Source: Pithys albifrons albifrons
Taxonomy: Eukaryota; Chordata; Aves; Passeriformes; Thamnophilidae
Reading direction: 5' to 3'
Assembly (NCBI RefSeq): GCF_047495875.1
Contig: NC_092475.1
Span: forward strand, 13,487,501-13,551,500
Length of the DNA stretch: 64,000 nt
The first letter of the stretch is position 1; every line of letters starts with the position of its first letter. Position numbers and translations under genes: made by a program. This document shows positions 1 to 10,827 of this stretch, piece by piece. The notes beneath the pieces were generated by a model. The model saw only the letters and a list, made by a program, of their open reading frames with translations, did not search any database and had not been told where the DNA came from.

Positions 1-177
1 ATGATTGGAGGGATCTTATTATAAAAGCCATGGAAACAAGAACTGGAGCACATGCATGTCATGTATTCCTGTGGGCTGTAGGCCTGTGATATTAAAGGAC
101 CTTCACTTTTTATCTTACCCTGCACTAACGTGGCTCAGAGTCCTGTTTTTGGGGGGAAGGGTCATTCATGGCATCAA
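1..177 (+). mobile_element. Possible LTR fragment (family B), cut by window start
   Basis: This stretch matches the reverse complement of 44531-44704 almost base for base, so it is an interspersed repeat. It holds a TATA-like TATAAAA at 20-26 and a polyadenylation-like ATTAAA at 91-96, the spacing expected around the start of the R region of an LTR. The left part lies outside the window. Similarity stops near 177, after a GGCATCA motif. The 98-residue open frame across it is shared with the other copy but has no recognisable domain, so I do not call it a gene. The repeat is certain; its LTR nature is inferred. Confidence 0.5.
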
Positions 178-514
178 TAGGAAGTTTAGGGTCTCTTCAG
201 TTTCTGGTGAGAGTGGAGTGCAGGGAGCTCTCTGCTGCTGCTCAGTCCCTTATCAGAGTAACACAGACCAGGGAAAGGACATGAGTGAGACCCCCACGTG
301 AGAGAAAGGGGCTAGTTTCCTTCTAGGAGTGGTTGGTGGGATTGTGTTGTTCTGGTTTATCTGGTGGGTGGGTGGGGGTGTTTTTGTACCCATTGCTTTT
401 TGTTTTGCCTCTTTGTTGGCCCTGTTTTCCCCTTCCCTTTTTTTCCCTCTCCCCTTTCCCTCTCTCTATTGTGGGTGCAAATTGTATTCATATAATTATA
501 GACATTTAGAGAAT
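178..514. other. Unannotated stretch, pyrimidine-rich
   Basis: No gene is seen. Around 408-470 the plus strand is rich in C and T runs. It may be the rest of the element at 1-177, but the other copy does not extend this far. Confidence 0.4.
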
Positions 515-597
515 ATACATATATATTCCATATATATATTATATATATATATATTCCATATATATCTATCTATCTATATATAGATATACATATATAC
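515..597. repeat. AT-rich microsatellite
   Basis: Alternating TA dinucleotides are interrupted by TTCCATA twice and by a short ATCT run near 565-580. This is a simple-sequence tract likely to vary in length between individuals. Confidence 0.85.
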
Positions 598-1893
598 TGA
601 CTTGGCTCAGCTTCTTTCAAGTTTTTTTCCCCTTTCCTTTACTCTGCTTTGAGGAGTGGGGGGAGAAGAAGGGGCAGCTTGAGATGGGGGGCCAGAATGA
701 AACCAAGAGACTTCGTCAGGTAAGACCAAGGTGAAAGAAAACTTTATTAAAGCCAAATTCCATCTGATTTCATTAAACCCTCCCCCCTATGACCACTGTC
801 AGGTGACTGTCTCCCATGTATACATTTGTATTTGATACAAGAATGTCCTCTGATTGAATTCTGCTTGGACAGAGGATGGTAGGGCACAAGGGAGAACAGG
901 GCTTTGCCCACATCCAGGCATGCTGAAAAACTAAATAGCTCTTAAGAGGCTGCTTCTTGAAGTACTTCTAGAAGTCCTTAAGCTCCTGAAGTTGCCCATC
1001 CAAACTGCAGAACCTCAAGCAGGTCAGAGAAAGAACTTGCTTTTTCCATATCCTGGTTCACATCTTGCTCCACACCATCAGAGATGTCCAACACTCCCCA
1101 TCCTCAGTGTTCTCCTTGCACTGAGCTGCCTGTTTGCTGTGAGCCAACACATTTGCCTCAGTCCCATTAATCTCCCAGCAATCAGCAGAATTAATTAAAG
1201 CACCAGTGACATCAACACACGCACTTTGCTGGGCCGATTTATGGGCACTGAGACAAGAAAGAGGAAAAAGAACTAAAGCAACCAAGGGGGAGGAAAAGCA
1301 GAAGCTCATCTGATCTCAGGCAGGCCAGGTCAGTGAGGATGCAAACTAGGAAAGAGCCAGGAAAGGCCACTCCATCTGTCCTTGATAAACAAGTCTGGCC
1401 ACTATTTTGCATTGTCTCATAGCAAAGTCAGAAATGCAGCTTATACTGAAATGATTATCAACAGTAATTGTTCTGCAATTATCATTTCAGGTTCTGCACT
1501 GAGGTTTGGTCTCACTCCAGACCCCTCCCCTCAGTGTTTGGACAGGTCTTCTTACACTGAAGATTTACTGTGTTTCTATCACTTTGATATAAAAAGTATT
1601 ACTGTCACTCTTGTTTTTCTCTTCATCCTGCTTATTTAAGAGATCTTTTTCCACCTTATCCAGACAAAAGCCTTTCTTTGAGCAGCTGGAGATCAAAGCT
1701 AATTTACCCTTATCAAAGGGCTTCACAAAAGCACAATTAAAGGCAGATCGTCATCTAAGGTGTGTTCTCAGACCAAAGAGCAGACCAAGAATTCTCCCCA
1801 GCAGGTTCCTGTTGGGTGCAGGCTGGGATGCTGCTGCCAAGGCCAGCACACAAGAGAAAACAGGGGAGGCCTGTGGCAAAAAGTGATAGAGAT
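598..1893. other. Unannotated stretch with a possible LTR remnant
   Basis: No gene is recognised. On the minus strand near 741-753 there is an AATAAAG followed by a T-rich tract, resembling the R/U5 part of an LTR, but I found no termini or second copy. An imperfect hairpin lies at 1447-1489 (12-base arms, one mismatch). The remainder is ordinary unique-looking DNA. Confidence 0.35.
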
Positions 1894-1898
1894 CCCCC

Positions 1899-2618
1899 CG
1901 TCCCAGTTCAGCAGGTGGGAGCAGTTTCTCCCTGTGTGGGTGTGCCCAAAGCTGTGCATTCTAAACCCTCTCTGCCATTGCCCAGCAACTGTTCCCAATG
2001 GCCCATTGGCAGCAGCTGCCCAGGGCACAGCTGAGCCCTCAGGCTGGGAGCTGGCTGGGAAAGAAGCCTGGCAGAGGAGCTGGGAGAACTGCCCTGCAGG
2101 GACTCCTTGGCACCTCCACACCCATCTGAGGGCTCAGCTCTGCCCATGGGCCAGCAACCATTCCAAAATCCCCCCTGACTGCCAGAGTCAGATCCCCCAG
2201 TGTGGAACTCCCTGCCCTGGGGGAGGCACTGGGGCCTCCCACCTGCACCTGAGGGGGAGAGAATCTTGGGGCTTGGGGACTTGGGGAACCACTCATTGGA
2301 TCGAGAGGAGGAGCAGACCCTGGACAGGAGGATCCCACCACTCTCCACCAGACTGTGCCATCATCTGCACCAACAGGTTTTTCACCTCCTTTTCCTTTGG
2401 ACTCGAGGGAACCACGTGGGGCTCAGCACAGGGGCCACCAAACCCCCCTGTGTTTGTGCCCCAGGGGGTGGGTTACACTGCTGGGGTTGTGGGTTAAACC
2501 CAATTTCTCTTTGTGCCATTGCATTTCTTGTAATATTGTTATTAAATTGTAACTCTGACTTATAATCTCTTTTGTGTTGGGTTTGTTTCTCCTGCTTGTT
2601 TACCTTTAAACCAGCACA
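1899..2618 (+). mobile_element. Solo LTR, family A, copy 1
   Basis: First of ten near-identical elements of about 720 bp that end ...CCAGCACA. The usual first base T is C here. The flanks CCCCC (1894-1898) and GCCCC (2619-2623) look like a 5-bp target-site duplication with one mismatch. An ATTAAA near the 3' end (2541-2546) is a plausible polyadenylation signal. There is no internal retroviral sequence beside it, so it is a solo LTR left by recombination between the two LTRs of a provirus. A sense-strand frame is open through most of it, without a recognisable domain. Confidence 0.85.
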
Positions 2619-2623
2619 GCCCC

Positions 2624-3504
2624 TCCATAACTTACTTCATTCAACCACCTTCCCTTATCCCAGCTTTGTGTTCTCAGAGGTGTCATTTCACACCTGCTTT
2701 TCCAAGGATTAAACCTTTATATTTTGGGCCACCTCAAGTTTTTGCAGCAGCCCCAGGTGTGTAACCCAACACCAGCCTCAGGGGAGGATTGGCTTGTGGG
2801 GGCTGCTGCAATCCCCAAAGTCTGACAGAGATCCTCAGGAAGTGCTATTGAAAAGCACAGTGTCCAGTGTATTTTTTATTTTGTGGCATGGAATTCTGCT
2901 TCCCAGAATCACTTCCAAAGCTAACCATGAGCTTTTGAAAATTGTTTTTTAAAATTAAATTTTGTCTTTTATTTTAATGATAATCTTATTTCATCTGATG
3001 CTGCCCCTCCCGAGAGCAATTTTGTAAAGAAACCTCTGCACTGGAGAGCAAAGAGAACTTTATCAGGACTTGTTTATCTTTTTATGCCACAGAACCATGA
3101 AGATCTCCATAATGAACCTCCCTTTGATAATGATCCTTGTAGCCAGGAGGCAATTTCCAGGCTTGATTCCAAACACAGAAGGTTCTACACTCCTGTATTA
3201 ACCTTTAGCACAGCTCTTACTATGCTGCTCTCCTCAACTCCCAGAGTTTTCAAAATTATCCTGCATCAAGAAGAAGGAAAAAGCCAACAAACCTGAGCCC
3301 TGCTGGTGCACAGGCTCCCAGCACCAGCCAACAGCCCCAGGATGGACAGTGCTGGAGGTGTCAGGAGGATGAGGCTGGAAGGGACAGTGAGAAGGCACAG
3401 AGTGATGTTGGAGACTCACAATAAAACCAGGCTTGAAAAGCTTCAGTGTTTCTACACCCTGTAATGTGGCCTCAAGGGAAGAGCATCATGGAAAATAACC
3501 TTTC
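2624..3504. other. Unannotated stretch
   Basis: No gene or recognised repeat. An AT-rich tract lies at about 2935-2995. The 70-residue open frame at 3084-3296 has no recognisable motif. Confidence 0.4.
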
Positions 3505-4000
3505 CTAGAATTATAGGATCAAAGAATGGTTTGGATTGGAAGGGGCCTTAAAGGTCATCCAGTTCCACCCCATGCCATGGGCAGGGACACCTCCCACCAG
3601 CCCAGGTTGCTCCAAGCCCTGTCCTACCTGGCCTTGGACACTCCCAGGGATGGGGCAGCCTCTGGGCACCCTGTGCCAGGGCCTCCCCCAACTATAACAA
3701 CCCTCTTTTCAGCTTAAAACAATTCCCCCTTGTCCTGTCCCTCCATCCCTTGTCCAAAGTCCCTCTCCAGCTCTCCTGGAGCCCCTTTAGGCACTGGCTG
3801 GGGCTCTCAACTATCCCTGGAGCCTTCTCCTCTCCAGGTGAACACCCCCTAGCTCTGCCAGCCTGGCTCCACAGCAGAGGGGCTCCAGCCCTCAGAGCAC
3901 CTTCATGGTCTCCTCTGGACTTGCTCCAACAGCTCCATGTCCTTCCTGTGCTGAGGATTCCAGAGCTGCAGGTGGAGTGTCACCAGAGCAGAGTAGAGGG
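3505..4000 (-). mobile_element. CR1 LINE, 3' end
   Basis: Read on the minus strand this ends with the CR1 3' terminus (AAACCATTCTTTGATCC-like) preceded by the GACCTTTAAGG block, as in other CR1 tails in this window. It extends about 500 bp into the CR1 3' region and is 5'-truncated, as CR1 copies usually are. No reverse-transcriptase motif is left. Confidence 0.85.
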
Positions 4001-4893
4001 TGCAAAGTGTTCTCTTCATTAAAGCACATGAGACATCTAAGGGGAAAAAAACCCAAATATGTATCAGATGAACTTCAATTCACAGAACTGAGAGCCTGGC
4101 CATGAAATTCCCCTCCAAAAACCAGAATCCATAAGTGCATTGTTGTTTTAGCACTATAAGGACTGTCCATTGGTGTGCTGCAACACTCACAGGTTGCCAG
4201 CAAGCCCCAGCTCCTGGCTAAGCCCTGGGAATGGGGCACTGGCTTGGGGCACATAAGCAGCTGGAAGCTGTGTTTATGTCACTGGATGCCCCTGAACTGT
4301 TCATGCCACTCTGGTGTGCCTGTGTCCCTCCTGGTAACTGGAAGTTACCAACAAGATGTCCTAAGGTTGGTATTTACCACAAGGAATGTTGGATGAAATC
4401 TGTTCCTATTCCCCCCAAAAATTAGGTCCTGACTGAAGTGAAGCAGAACAACAGACTCCAGACTAAACCACTACAAATCAGTCAGGGACAGGCTTGCCAG
4501 TCACCAACCAGCCCACTGCAGCTGTGGCATTCCAGGAGACAGGTCTTTCCCTTCTCCACATCTACACACACCACCAGTGTGTTCCCCAGCTCGTGGTGGA
4601 AGTCTCTCCAGTGGGAATAGCAAAGGAAAGGACAGACCTCTTGAACAGCCTTTACCCTCCAGAGCACCAGCACTTGGCCTGGCACTTGCACTTCCACGAA
4701 CACTCTGTTTTCCAGAAGGAAAAACCAGAAGCTTCTTCTTGGCCATAAAATTTTTACTCCTCAAATGACACCTCATGGGATAGAGGGATGGAAGGCAGCT
4801 GATGGAACAGCCCAGGGCAGCCCATTTGCCCTGCCAACAACCCAGCACATCATCCTTGCCCTGTGCCACTCACTGATGGGCACCAGCTGGTGG
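4001..4893. other. Unannotated stretch
   Basis: No recognised gene or repeat. Several 60-120 residue open frames overlap on both strands but none shows a domain. Confidence 0.35.
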
Positions 4894-4956
4894 AGTATCG
4901 GTGGATTATCGGTGGTGCCCCACGTTGGGTGCCAATTATCGGTGGATTATTGTTGG
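4894..4956 (-). repeat. 11-bp repeats flanking a primer binding site
   Basis: Units of the form ATTATCGGTGG occur at 4905-4915 and 4935-4945, with degenerate units at 4894-4904 and 4946-4956. Two lie on each side of the primer binding site. CCACCGATAC at 4957-4966 is the inverted complement of GTATCGGTGG at 4895-4904, so a stem enclosing the site is possible. Confidence 0.75.
4917..4934 (-). promoter_or_regulatory. Retroviral primer binding site, tRNA-Lys type
   Basis: On the minus strand this 18-base site reads TGGCACCCAACGTGGGGC. From memory it matches the site complementary to the 3' end of tRNA-Lys(1,2) at all but one position; the mismatch is a G-to-A at a CpG. Such a site marks the point just downstream of a 5' LTR where minus-strand DNA synthesis would start. 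It supports a betaretrovirus-like (ERVK) origin for the adjacent LTR. Confidence 0.7.
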
Positions 4957-5450
4957 CCACCGATACGGTGAATAGGAACGGCGCTCCCAGGAGCAGGGCT
5001 CGAAGAGCAAGGACTTGTGCTCTCGAAGGACAAGCTCCTTTGAAGCTTAGGAGAGGCTCCTCCCACCCCCAACCCGGCGATGATTCCCCGAAGGAAGAGA
5101 TCAACACGAGTCAAGAGTCCACGAAGAGAAGCGAAGTTTATTGGGGTGCCCGGACTTATATAGGGGAGCATGGGACTTTCCAGAACAGGGGCGGAGTGAG
5201 GGGAGGAGACAGGGAGGAGCGACACACCACATTGGTCAGCATGCAAATTAGGGGGAGGAACGAAGGAAGAACCAATGGGAGAACTGGGTTCAAACATAAC
5301 CTTGTAAGGAATATGGTGCACTGCACCAAACAGGGACCAATCAGGAGAGGGTTGGCGGGAAAATGCCCTGAGGGTCTGTGGGAAGGAGAAACCTGGACAG
5401 GGATGACTAAGGGAAAAATGACTAGGGTAGCCATCTTGGGGTACATGACA
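4935..5450 (-). mobile_element. ERVK-like LTR (family C), CpG-rich
   Basis: On the minus strand the sequence has promoter-like content: three CCAAT/ATTGG boxes (5337-5341, 5272-5276, 5231-5235), a TATATAAG at 5162-5155, and an AATAAA at 5142-5137. Likely ends are TGT at 5450 and ACA at 4951, giving about 500 bp, or up to the primer binding site at 4934. The gag, pol and env interior is absent below 4890, so this is a 5' LTR plus leader remnant. CpG dinucleotides are clearly more frequent than in neighbouring DNA, which suggests youth or escape from methylation decay. Confidence 0.7.
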
Positions 5451-5451
5451 A

Positions 5452-5629
5452 TCAAACTGGGGAAATGTCCATGTAACTCCTAAAGCCCCCATAGTCCTGA
5501 TTCAGCTGCTTCAGGGGTTCTCCAGGTTTTTGGACCTCCGTGTCCTCATCCACCCAGCGCTTGTAATATTTCTGCCATTTAATAAAGTCCTCATCCACTT
5601 GGTCTCCTCCGACAGTGGAGAACATCGAC
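5452..5629 (-). CDS. Candidate terminal coding exon, unknown protein
   Basis: On the minus strand a strong 3' splice site (pyrimidine-rich tract then CTGCAG) ends at 5630. The exon then stays open for about 59 codons to a TGA at 5454-5452. The predicted peptide is hydrophilic and charged (for example QVDEDFIKWQKYYKRWVDED), unlike the proline- and leucine-rich noise frames around it. I do not recognise the family. The stop lies one base before the LTR edge at 5450, so the LTR may have landed at the end of this gene, or the exon may belong to a mobile element. No upstream exon could be identified. The call is tentative. Confidence 0.3.
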
Positions 5630-6245
5630 CTGCAGGAGAGAGGAGCATGGGAGGCCTGAACTCCAGCAGCACTGCTGCCATCCCAGCTCCAAACCACCCC
5701 CTCCTCCTCCCTCATGCTCCAGTTTCCAACTGAATCCCAGCAGCCTGTTGTTTAACATCGACCTGCAGGAGAGAAGAGCATGGGAGGCCTGAACTCCAGC
5801 TCCACTTCTGCCATCCCAACTCCAAACCACCCCCTCATGCTCCAGCTTCCAACTAAATCCCAGCAGCCTGTTGTTTAACATTGTGCAGGAGAGAGGAGCA
5901 TGGGAGGCCTGAACTCCAGCTCCACTTCTGCCATCCCAGCTCCAAACCACCCCCTCCTCCTTCCTCATGCTCCAGTTTCCAACTGAATCCCAGCAGCTTG
6001 TTGTTTAACATTGACCTGCAGGAGCGAAGAGCATGGGAGGCCTGAACTCCAGCTCCACTTCTGCCATCCCAACTCCAAACCACCCCCTCATGCTCCAGCT
6101 TCCAACTAAATCCCAGCAGCCTGTTGTTTAACCTTGTGCAGGAGAGAAGAGCATGGGAGGCCTGAACTCCAGCTCCACATCTGCCATCCCAACTCCAAAC
6201 CACCCCCTCATGCTCCAGCTTCCAGCTAAATCCCAGCAGGCTGCT
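5625..6245. repeat. Alternating 133/120-bp tandem repeat, five units
   Basis: The landmark GCATGGGAGGCCTGAACTCC occurs at about 5645, 5778, 5898, 6031 and 6151. The spacings are 133, 120, 133 and 120, so the true period is a 253-bp dimer. Long units carry an extra CTCCTCC stretch and a GACCT that short units lack. Long units also repeat the splice-acceptor-like CTGCAG with the first bases of the candidate exon at 5452-5629. Confidence 0.9.
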
Positions 6246-7307
6246 GTTCTAGTGCACCCAGGTCTCCCTCATAAAAATATGCTTTATGAACATTTTGCAT
6301 AATCAATACAATTTTGTGTTTCTTTTCAAAGGGCTTGCCCAGCATCAGGATGAGAAATCGAGGTCAGGGCATTGAGTTCAGTCTCTGTAACAGAAAAGCA
6401 TCATCTTCAATAAATATGAGTGCACAGTGAGGGCTCTGGCAGCCTCTGCCACCCAAGTTACAGCACGTGGTTCATCTGCAGGGCTGTCCCTCTTCCCGTA
6501 AGGCTTCTGCAATAGGTATCTAATATTTATATCTGCATATGCTGTACTTTGCTTGGAGCAAACAGGCATTTATGATGAGGCAACAATAAAATGCATTTAC
6601 TTCCTTGGGTGTACTAAGGATTTCATTTGTAATGATTTAGTTGATGTTGTAATTTCTGTTTCTAAACGCTGTTGTCTGCTTAGGAGTTTCCACAAAAGGT
6701 TAGTTCATTAGTTAGAACAAGTTCCCAGCAGGTATAAAGAGGGAATTCTGAAAAAGCTCCCCGTGTGAGGCGAAGGAACGAGGTCAAGATGCTGTTGCAG
6801 GGCTTCTTCTGGAAAAATGACGTGGGTTTATTAAAGTCATAATCCATGCTGGGAGCTTGTGTCAGCACCAGCTCTTGGGTAAAAATAAAATGCCCCTTGC
6901 CACGAGCTGCACAATGTGTGCACAGGCATCTGTGGGCAGCTCAGAGTGGGGCTGGTCATTCGGGGGGCAAAGGTGGCACATCTCAGCCTGCCAATGGTCC
7001 TGTTGCTGAGGGGGTGTGGGAGCAGGAGAGCTGTGACTCAGCAGCCCCAGCGTGGGATGAGGACACAGACCCTGCCTGTTGCCTGTGATCAATCCATTGA
7101 GCAAAAAACAGCTGAGGAGGGACTAAAAATAGAAGCTGGACTGGAGGCAGGATGCTCTGGCCTTAATCACTGGGCTCCTCATCTCATGGCAGAGAAGAAG
7201 AGAACAAACTCAGAACCAACAAAAACCACGTTCTGCATAAACGGTGTTAAAATCCTGCTTGACTTAACAGAACATGTTTAGGGGTGATTCTGAAATGCTA
7301 CAGATGG
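6246..7307. other. Unannotated stretch
   Basis: No gene or recognised repeat. The first part (6265-6310 and 6570-6670) is AT-rich and looks unique. It could hold non-coding regulatory DNA, but nothing specific is visible. Confidence 0.35.
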
Positions 7308-7735
7308 ATTTCATAGAATCATACAATGAACTGGTTTGGAAAAGACCTCCGAGATCATCAAGTCCAACCCTTGGGCCAACTCCAGTCCCTTTACCAGATC
7401 ATGGCACTCAGTGCCACGGCCAAGCTCAGTTGAAAAACCTCCAGGGATGGGGAATCCACCCCCTCTCTGGGCAGCCCATTCCAATCCCTGAGCACTCTCT
7501 CTGTAGAGAATTTCTTTCTGATATCCAATCTAAACATCTCCTGGCAGAGCTTAAGCCTGTGCCCTCTTGTTTTGCTGCTGGTTGCCTGAGAGAAGAGACC
7601 AACCCCCACCTGGCAGTGGGGATCCCTTCAGGCAGTTCCAGACAGTGCTGAGGTCACCTCTGAGCCTCCTCTTCTCCAGGCTAAACACCCCCAGCTTCCT
7701 CAGCCTTTCCTCATAGGATTTTCCTGAAATATCAT
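7308..7735 (-). mobile_element. CR1 LINE, 3' end
   Basis: Minus-strand CR1 tail of the subtype ending GAGGTCTTTTCCAA..., the same subtype as 34262-35432 and 47226-47778. It keeps part of the far C-terminal coding region as a broken frame and is truncated at its 5' side near 7735. Confidence 0.85.
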
Positions 7736-8395
7736 GGGGGATAAAATCAGTCTCCAAATGGGTTTCCTGAGCAAGGCATGAGCTCCCAGAAATTGTCCCT
7801 TTGTCAGGAGATCATCACTGAAAAACCCATTTCTGGGCACAGGTTTCCATGGCTTTACAAGTCACCCCGTGCTGCCAGTGCTGCAGAGAGCCTGAGTGAC
7901 CAGGGCATGGGCTTTGCAGGAGCAGGGAACACAACAGCTGAGGCTTGCAAAGAGATTTCCACCCTGCTCTTTGTGCTCAGACAGCATTGTATCACAATTA
8001 GTCATTGTTGCTTTCAGAAAACTCAGGGCAGGATCCCAAAATACAGATTCTTATGGTCACAGGGCACTTGCAAGGCAAAGCTCTGGGCTTTGCTGGCTGC
8101 TCTGATCTCCAAGCCTTGCCTTTCCTCACTTCTCTGGATTCTGGCTTGCCAGCAGGAATTTTGCAATCCTTCCCCTCTACCCTTCCCAACTGTGTGTCTC
8201 CTCCTCCTGCTCTGGGACAGGAAGCCAAAGAGCTTGGCACTGCCAGCCCCTGGTGAGTGTTCCTTGGACAGGCAAGAAGTTGTAGCCAGCTGGCATTAAG
8301 GAAGTGCAAAGAAGGAGGCAGCCTCCTCTCTTGAAGGAGAAGGGGGTTAGGACAGTGGGTTCCATGGATCTGGAGGAAAGAAGGAGCTAAGACCC
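7736..8395. other. Unannotated stretch
   Basis: No recognised gene or repeat. A 173-residue frame (7778-8299) has no domain I recognise and no splice context. Confidence 0.35.
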
Positions 8396-8541
8396 TGAGA
8401 TCAGCTCAGTTGGTTAAATCTTGGCTGTAATAATGCCAAGGTCATGGGTTCAATCCCCTCTGTGGGCCACTGACTTACGAGTTGGACTTGATGATCCTTG
8501 TGGGTCCCTTCTAACTCAGAATAGTCTGGGATTCTGTGTAA
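8396..8541 (+). mobile_element. tRNA-Ile-derived SINE with CR1-like tail
   Basis: The 5' half resembles tRNA-Ile: an A-box region AGCTCAGTTGGTTA at 8403-8416, an AAT anticodon-like triplet in TAATAATGCC, and a B box GGGTTCAATCCCC at 8445-8457. The 3' half (GACTTGATGATCCTTGTGGG to GGGATTCTGTG) matches CR1 3' ends. That design matches the TguSINE1 family known from zebra finch, mobilised in trans by CR1. Body mutations and the fused tail show it is a SINE, not a working tRNA. Confidence 0.8.
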
Positions 8542-10098
8542 GAAGGAAGGGGTGACCTCACAAGGCAAAAGCAGGATAGGAGGAAATGTCTTCTGATGGT
8601 GACAGCCACAGAAATGGGAGAAGAGCATCGGGGAGGAAGATGATGGGCACACAAACAGCTGAAGGAAGGGGTGGATTGCTCATTTCAAAGGAACTGGCAG
8701 GGTTGGAAGCAAATATCATTGGAGAAGCCAGGCCAGAATTTATGCTCTGTAGAGTTTCCCTGCTATTCCTATGACAGGACAACATCAGGGAGCAGCCTCA
8801 GGCTAAGCCAGGCTTGTACAATTCCCCCTTTACCCCCCCAGCAAACACCCCACGAATGCTGGAGCTGCCAGAAACCCACCTGGGGACAGCTTTGCCCTTT
8901 CCAGGCCCTGACTCACTGTTTGTCTGGCAGCTGCATTCCACGTGTGAGAGCACCAGCCCAGCCCCTGCAGGACCTGAGGTGACTGCTCTGTTCATTTTAC
9001 ATGAGCTGCCAACCCAGGGAGTGCTTGTTCCAAAGAAAGGCCCCCAAGGAAGAGGCTCCAGGAGCTGATTTTTGCTGAAATGTGTATAATGATCCCCTTG
9101 CTCTGTCCCTGAAACCAGCTTAGCCCAGTTTCTGCTGCCCTGAAAGAAAAACTCATCTTCAAATGTGTGGTGAGGGAGAAGGGTTTTAAAGGCAACCTGC
9201 AGTGAGGCACCAGAATCCCACCATGTGTCAGGAGCAGACAGGCTGATGGTGCCTCTGTGTAGTCTCTGAATTTGCCTTTATGTGAGCTCTAAAACACAGA
9301 CTATTTTCCCACCTACCACTTGGCTTTGTTGCTTTCTAAAAGGAGCACAGCTCAGCAAGAGGATGGGAAAGGCAATCGACCCACTGGTTACTGTAATCTG
9401 AGCTTCTGAAGAACAATTTTTAAACCCACCCTTTTTTCATAGAACCCAAATGTCTGTTAACACACTTTGCAGATGAATGTTTTCCAAAGTTACCAAGGAA
9501 AACCAAACCCAAACAATTCAGCATTTGAGTAAATAATCCCAAATAAATCAAATAACAGCAGCAACTGTGTCTTCTACCCAAATCCCCAAAGACAAGTAGA
9601 AATGGGCAGAAAAAGGAAGGGTAAAAATGACACCATGGACATTTCAGGCAGAGAAGAGACAAAAATATTGGTCAAGAATATTGACCACAGAAAGAGAGAA
9701 ATAAGAAAAACTAAGAAATTGGGATGTTCCTCTTTCCACCTACTCTTGTAGAAAAGCTGTGAGATGTTAAGGAAAGGGATGATCCCCCAGTAGGACACTG
9801 CACAGGAGGCACTGCAGGATCCAGCTCCTGCAGTCCTGTGGTTTAAAATGCTGCTCCTGCTGCCAACACTCACTTCCCAGCGCTTGCAACTGCAAAGAAA
9901 CCTTCCAAAAGTATTTCATTTCCCCCAGAATTCGACCTCAGCCTCATTGCAAGTCCACAGAGAATTAAAAAAGCCCTGCCCTGTGCCAGCAGCCACCTGT
10001 AAGTGCTGTGGGAGCCTTAGTGGATGGGGGGTCAGTCTGGAGAGGAACCCAGGAGCTCCCACCCTGCCCACAGAGCCCTGAGACCCCCCCCCATGTGG
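8542..10098. other. Unannotated stretch
   Basis: No recognised gene or repeat over 1.5 kb. Several short frames overlap without domains. It appears to be unique DNA. Confidence 0.35.
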
Positions 10099-10103
10099 TG
10101 GGT

Positions 10104-10822
10104 TGTGCTGGTTTAAAGGGAAACCAGCAGGAGAAACAAACCCAACACAAAAGAGATTATAAGTCAGAGTTACAATTTAATAACAATATTACAAGAAATG
10201 CAATGGGACAAACAGAAATTGGGTTTAACCCACAAACCCAGCAGTCTAACCCACCCCCTGGGGCACAAACACAGGGGGGTTTGGTGGCCCCTGTGCTGAG
10301 CCCCACGTGGTTCCCTCGAGTCCAAAGGAAAAGGAGGTGAAAAACCTGCTGGTGCAGATGATGGCACAGTCTGGTGGAGAGTGGGGGGCTCCTCCTGTCC
10401 AGGGTCTGCTCCTCCTCTGCATCCAATGAGTGGTTCCCCAAGTCTCCAAACCCCAAGATTGTCTCCCCTCAGGTTTGGGTGGGAGCCCCCAGTGCCTCCC
10501 CCAGGGCAGGGAGTTCCACACTGGGGGATCTGACTCTGGCAGTCAGGGGGGATTTTGGAATGGTTGCTGGCCCATGGGCAGAGCTGAGCCCTCAGGTGGG
10601 TGTGGAGGTGCCAAGGACTCCCTGCAGGGCAGTTCTCCCAGCTCCTCTGCCAGGCTTCTTTCCCAGCCAGCTCCCAGCCTGAGGGCTCAGCTGTGCCCTG
10701 GGCAGCTGCTGCCAATGGGCCATTGGGAACAGTTGCTGGGCAATGGCAGAGAGGGTTTAGAATGCACAGCTTTGGGCACACCCACACAGGGAGAAACTGC
10801 TCCCACCTGCTGAACTTGGACA
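10104..10822 (-). mobile_element. Solo LTR, family A, copy 2
   Basis: Full-length minus-strand copy with a perfect 5-bp target-site duplication TGGGT at 10099-10103 and 10823-10827. The perfect duplication shows one clean insertion followed by LTR-LTR recombination. The sense frame is open through nearly the whole element (10170-10853). Confidence 0.92.
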
Positions 10823-10827
10823 TGGGT

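Noticed and set aside
722..1000. Possible fourth LTR with AATAAA on the minus strand
   Set aside because: No termini, target-site duplication or second copy could be found; kept only as a remark.
8396..8470. Functional tRNA-Ile gene
   Set aside because: Acceptor and anticodon stems are degraded and the sequence continues into a CR1-like tail, so it is a SINE.
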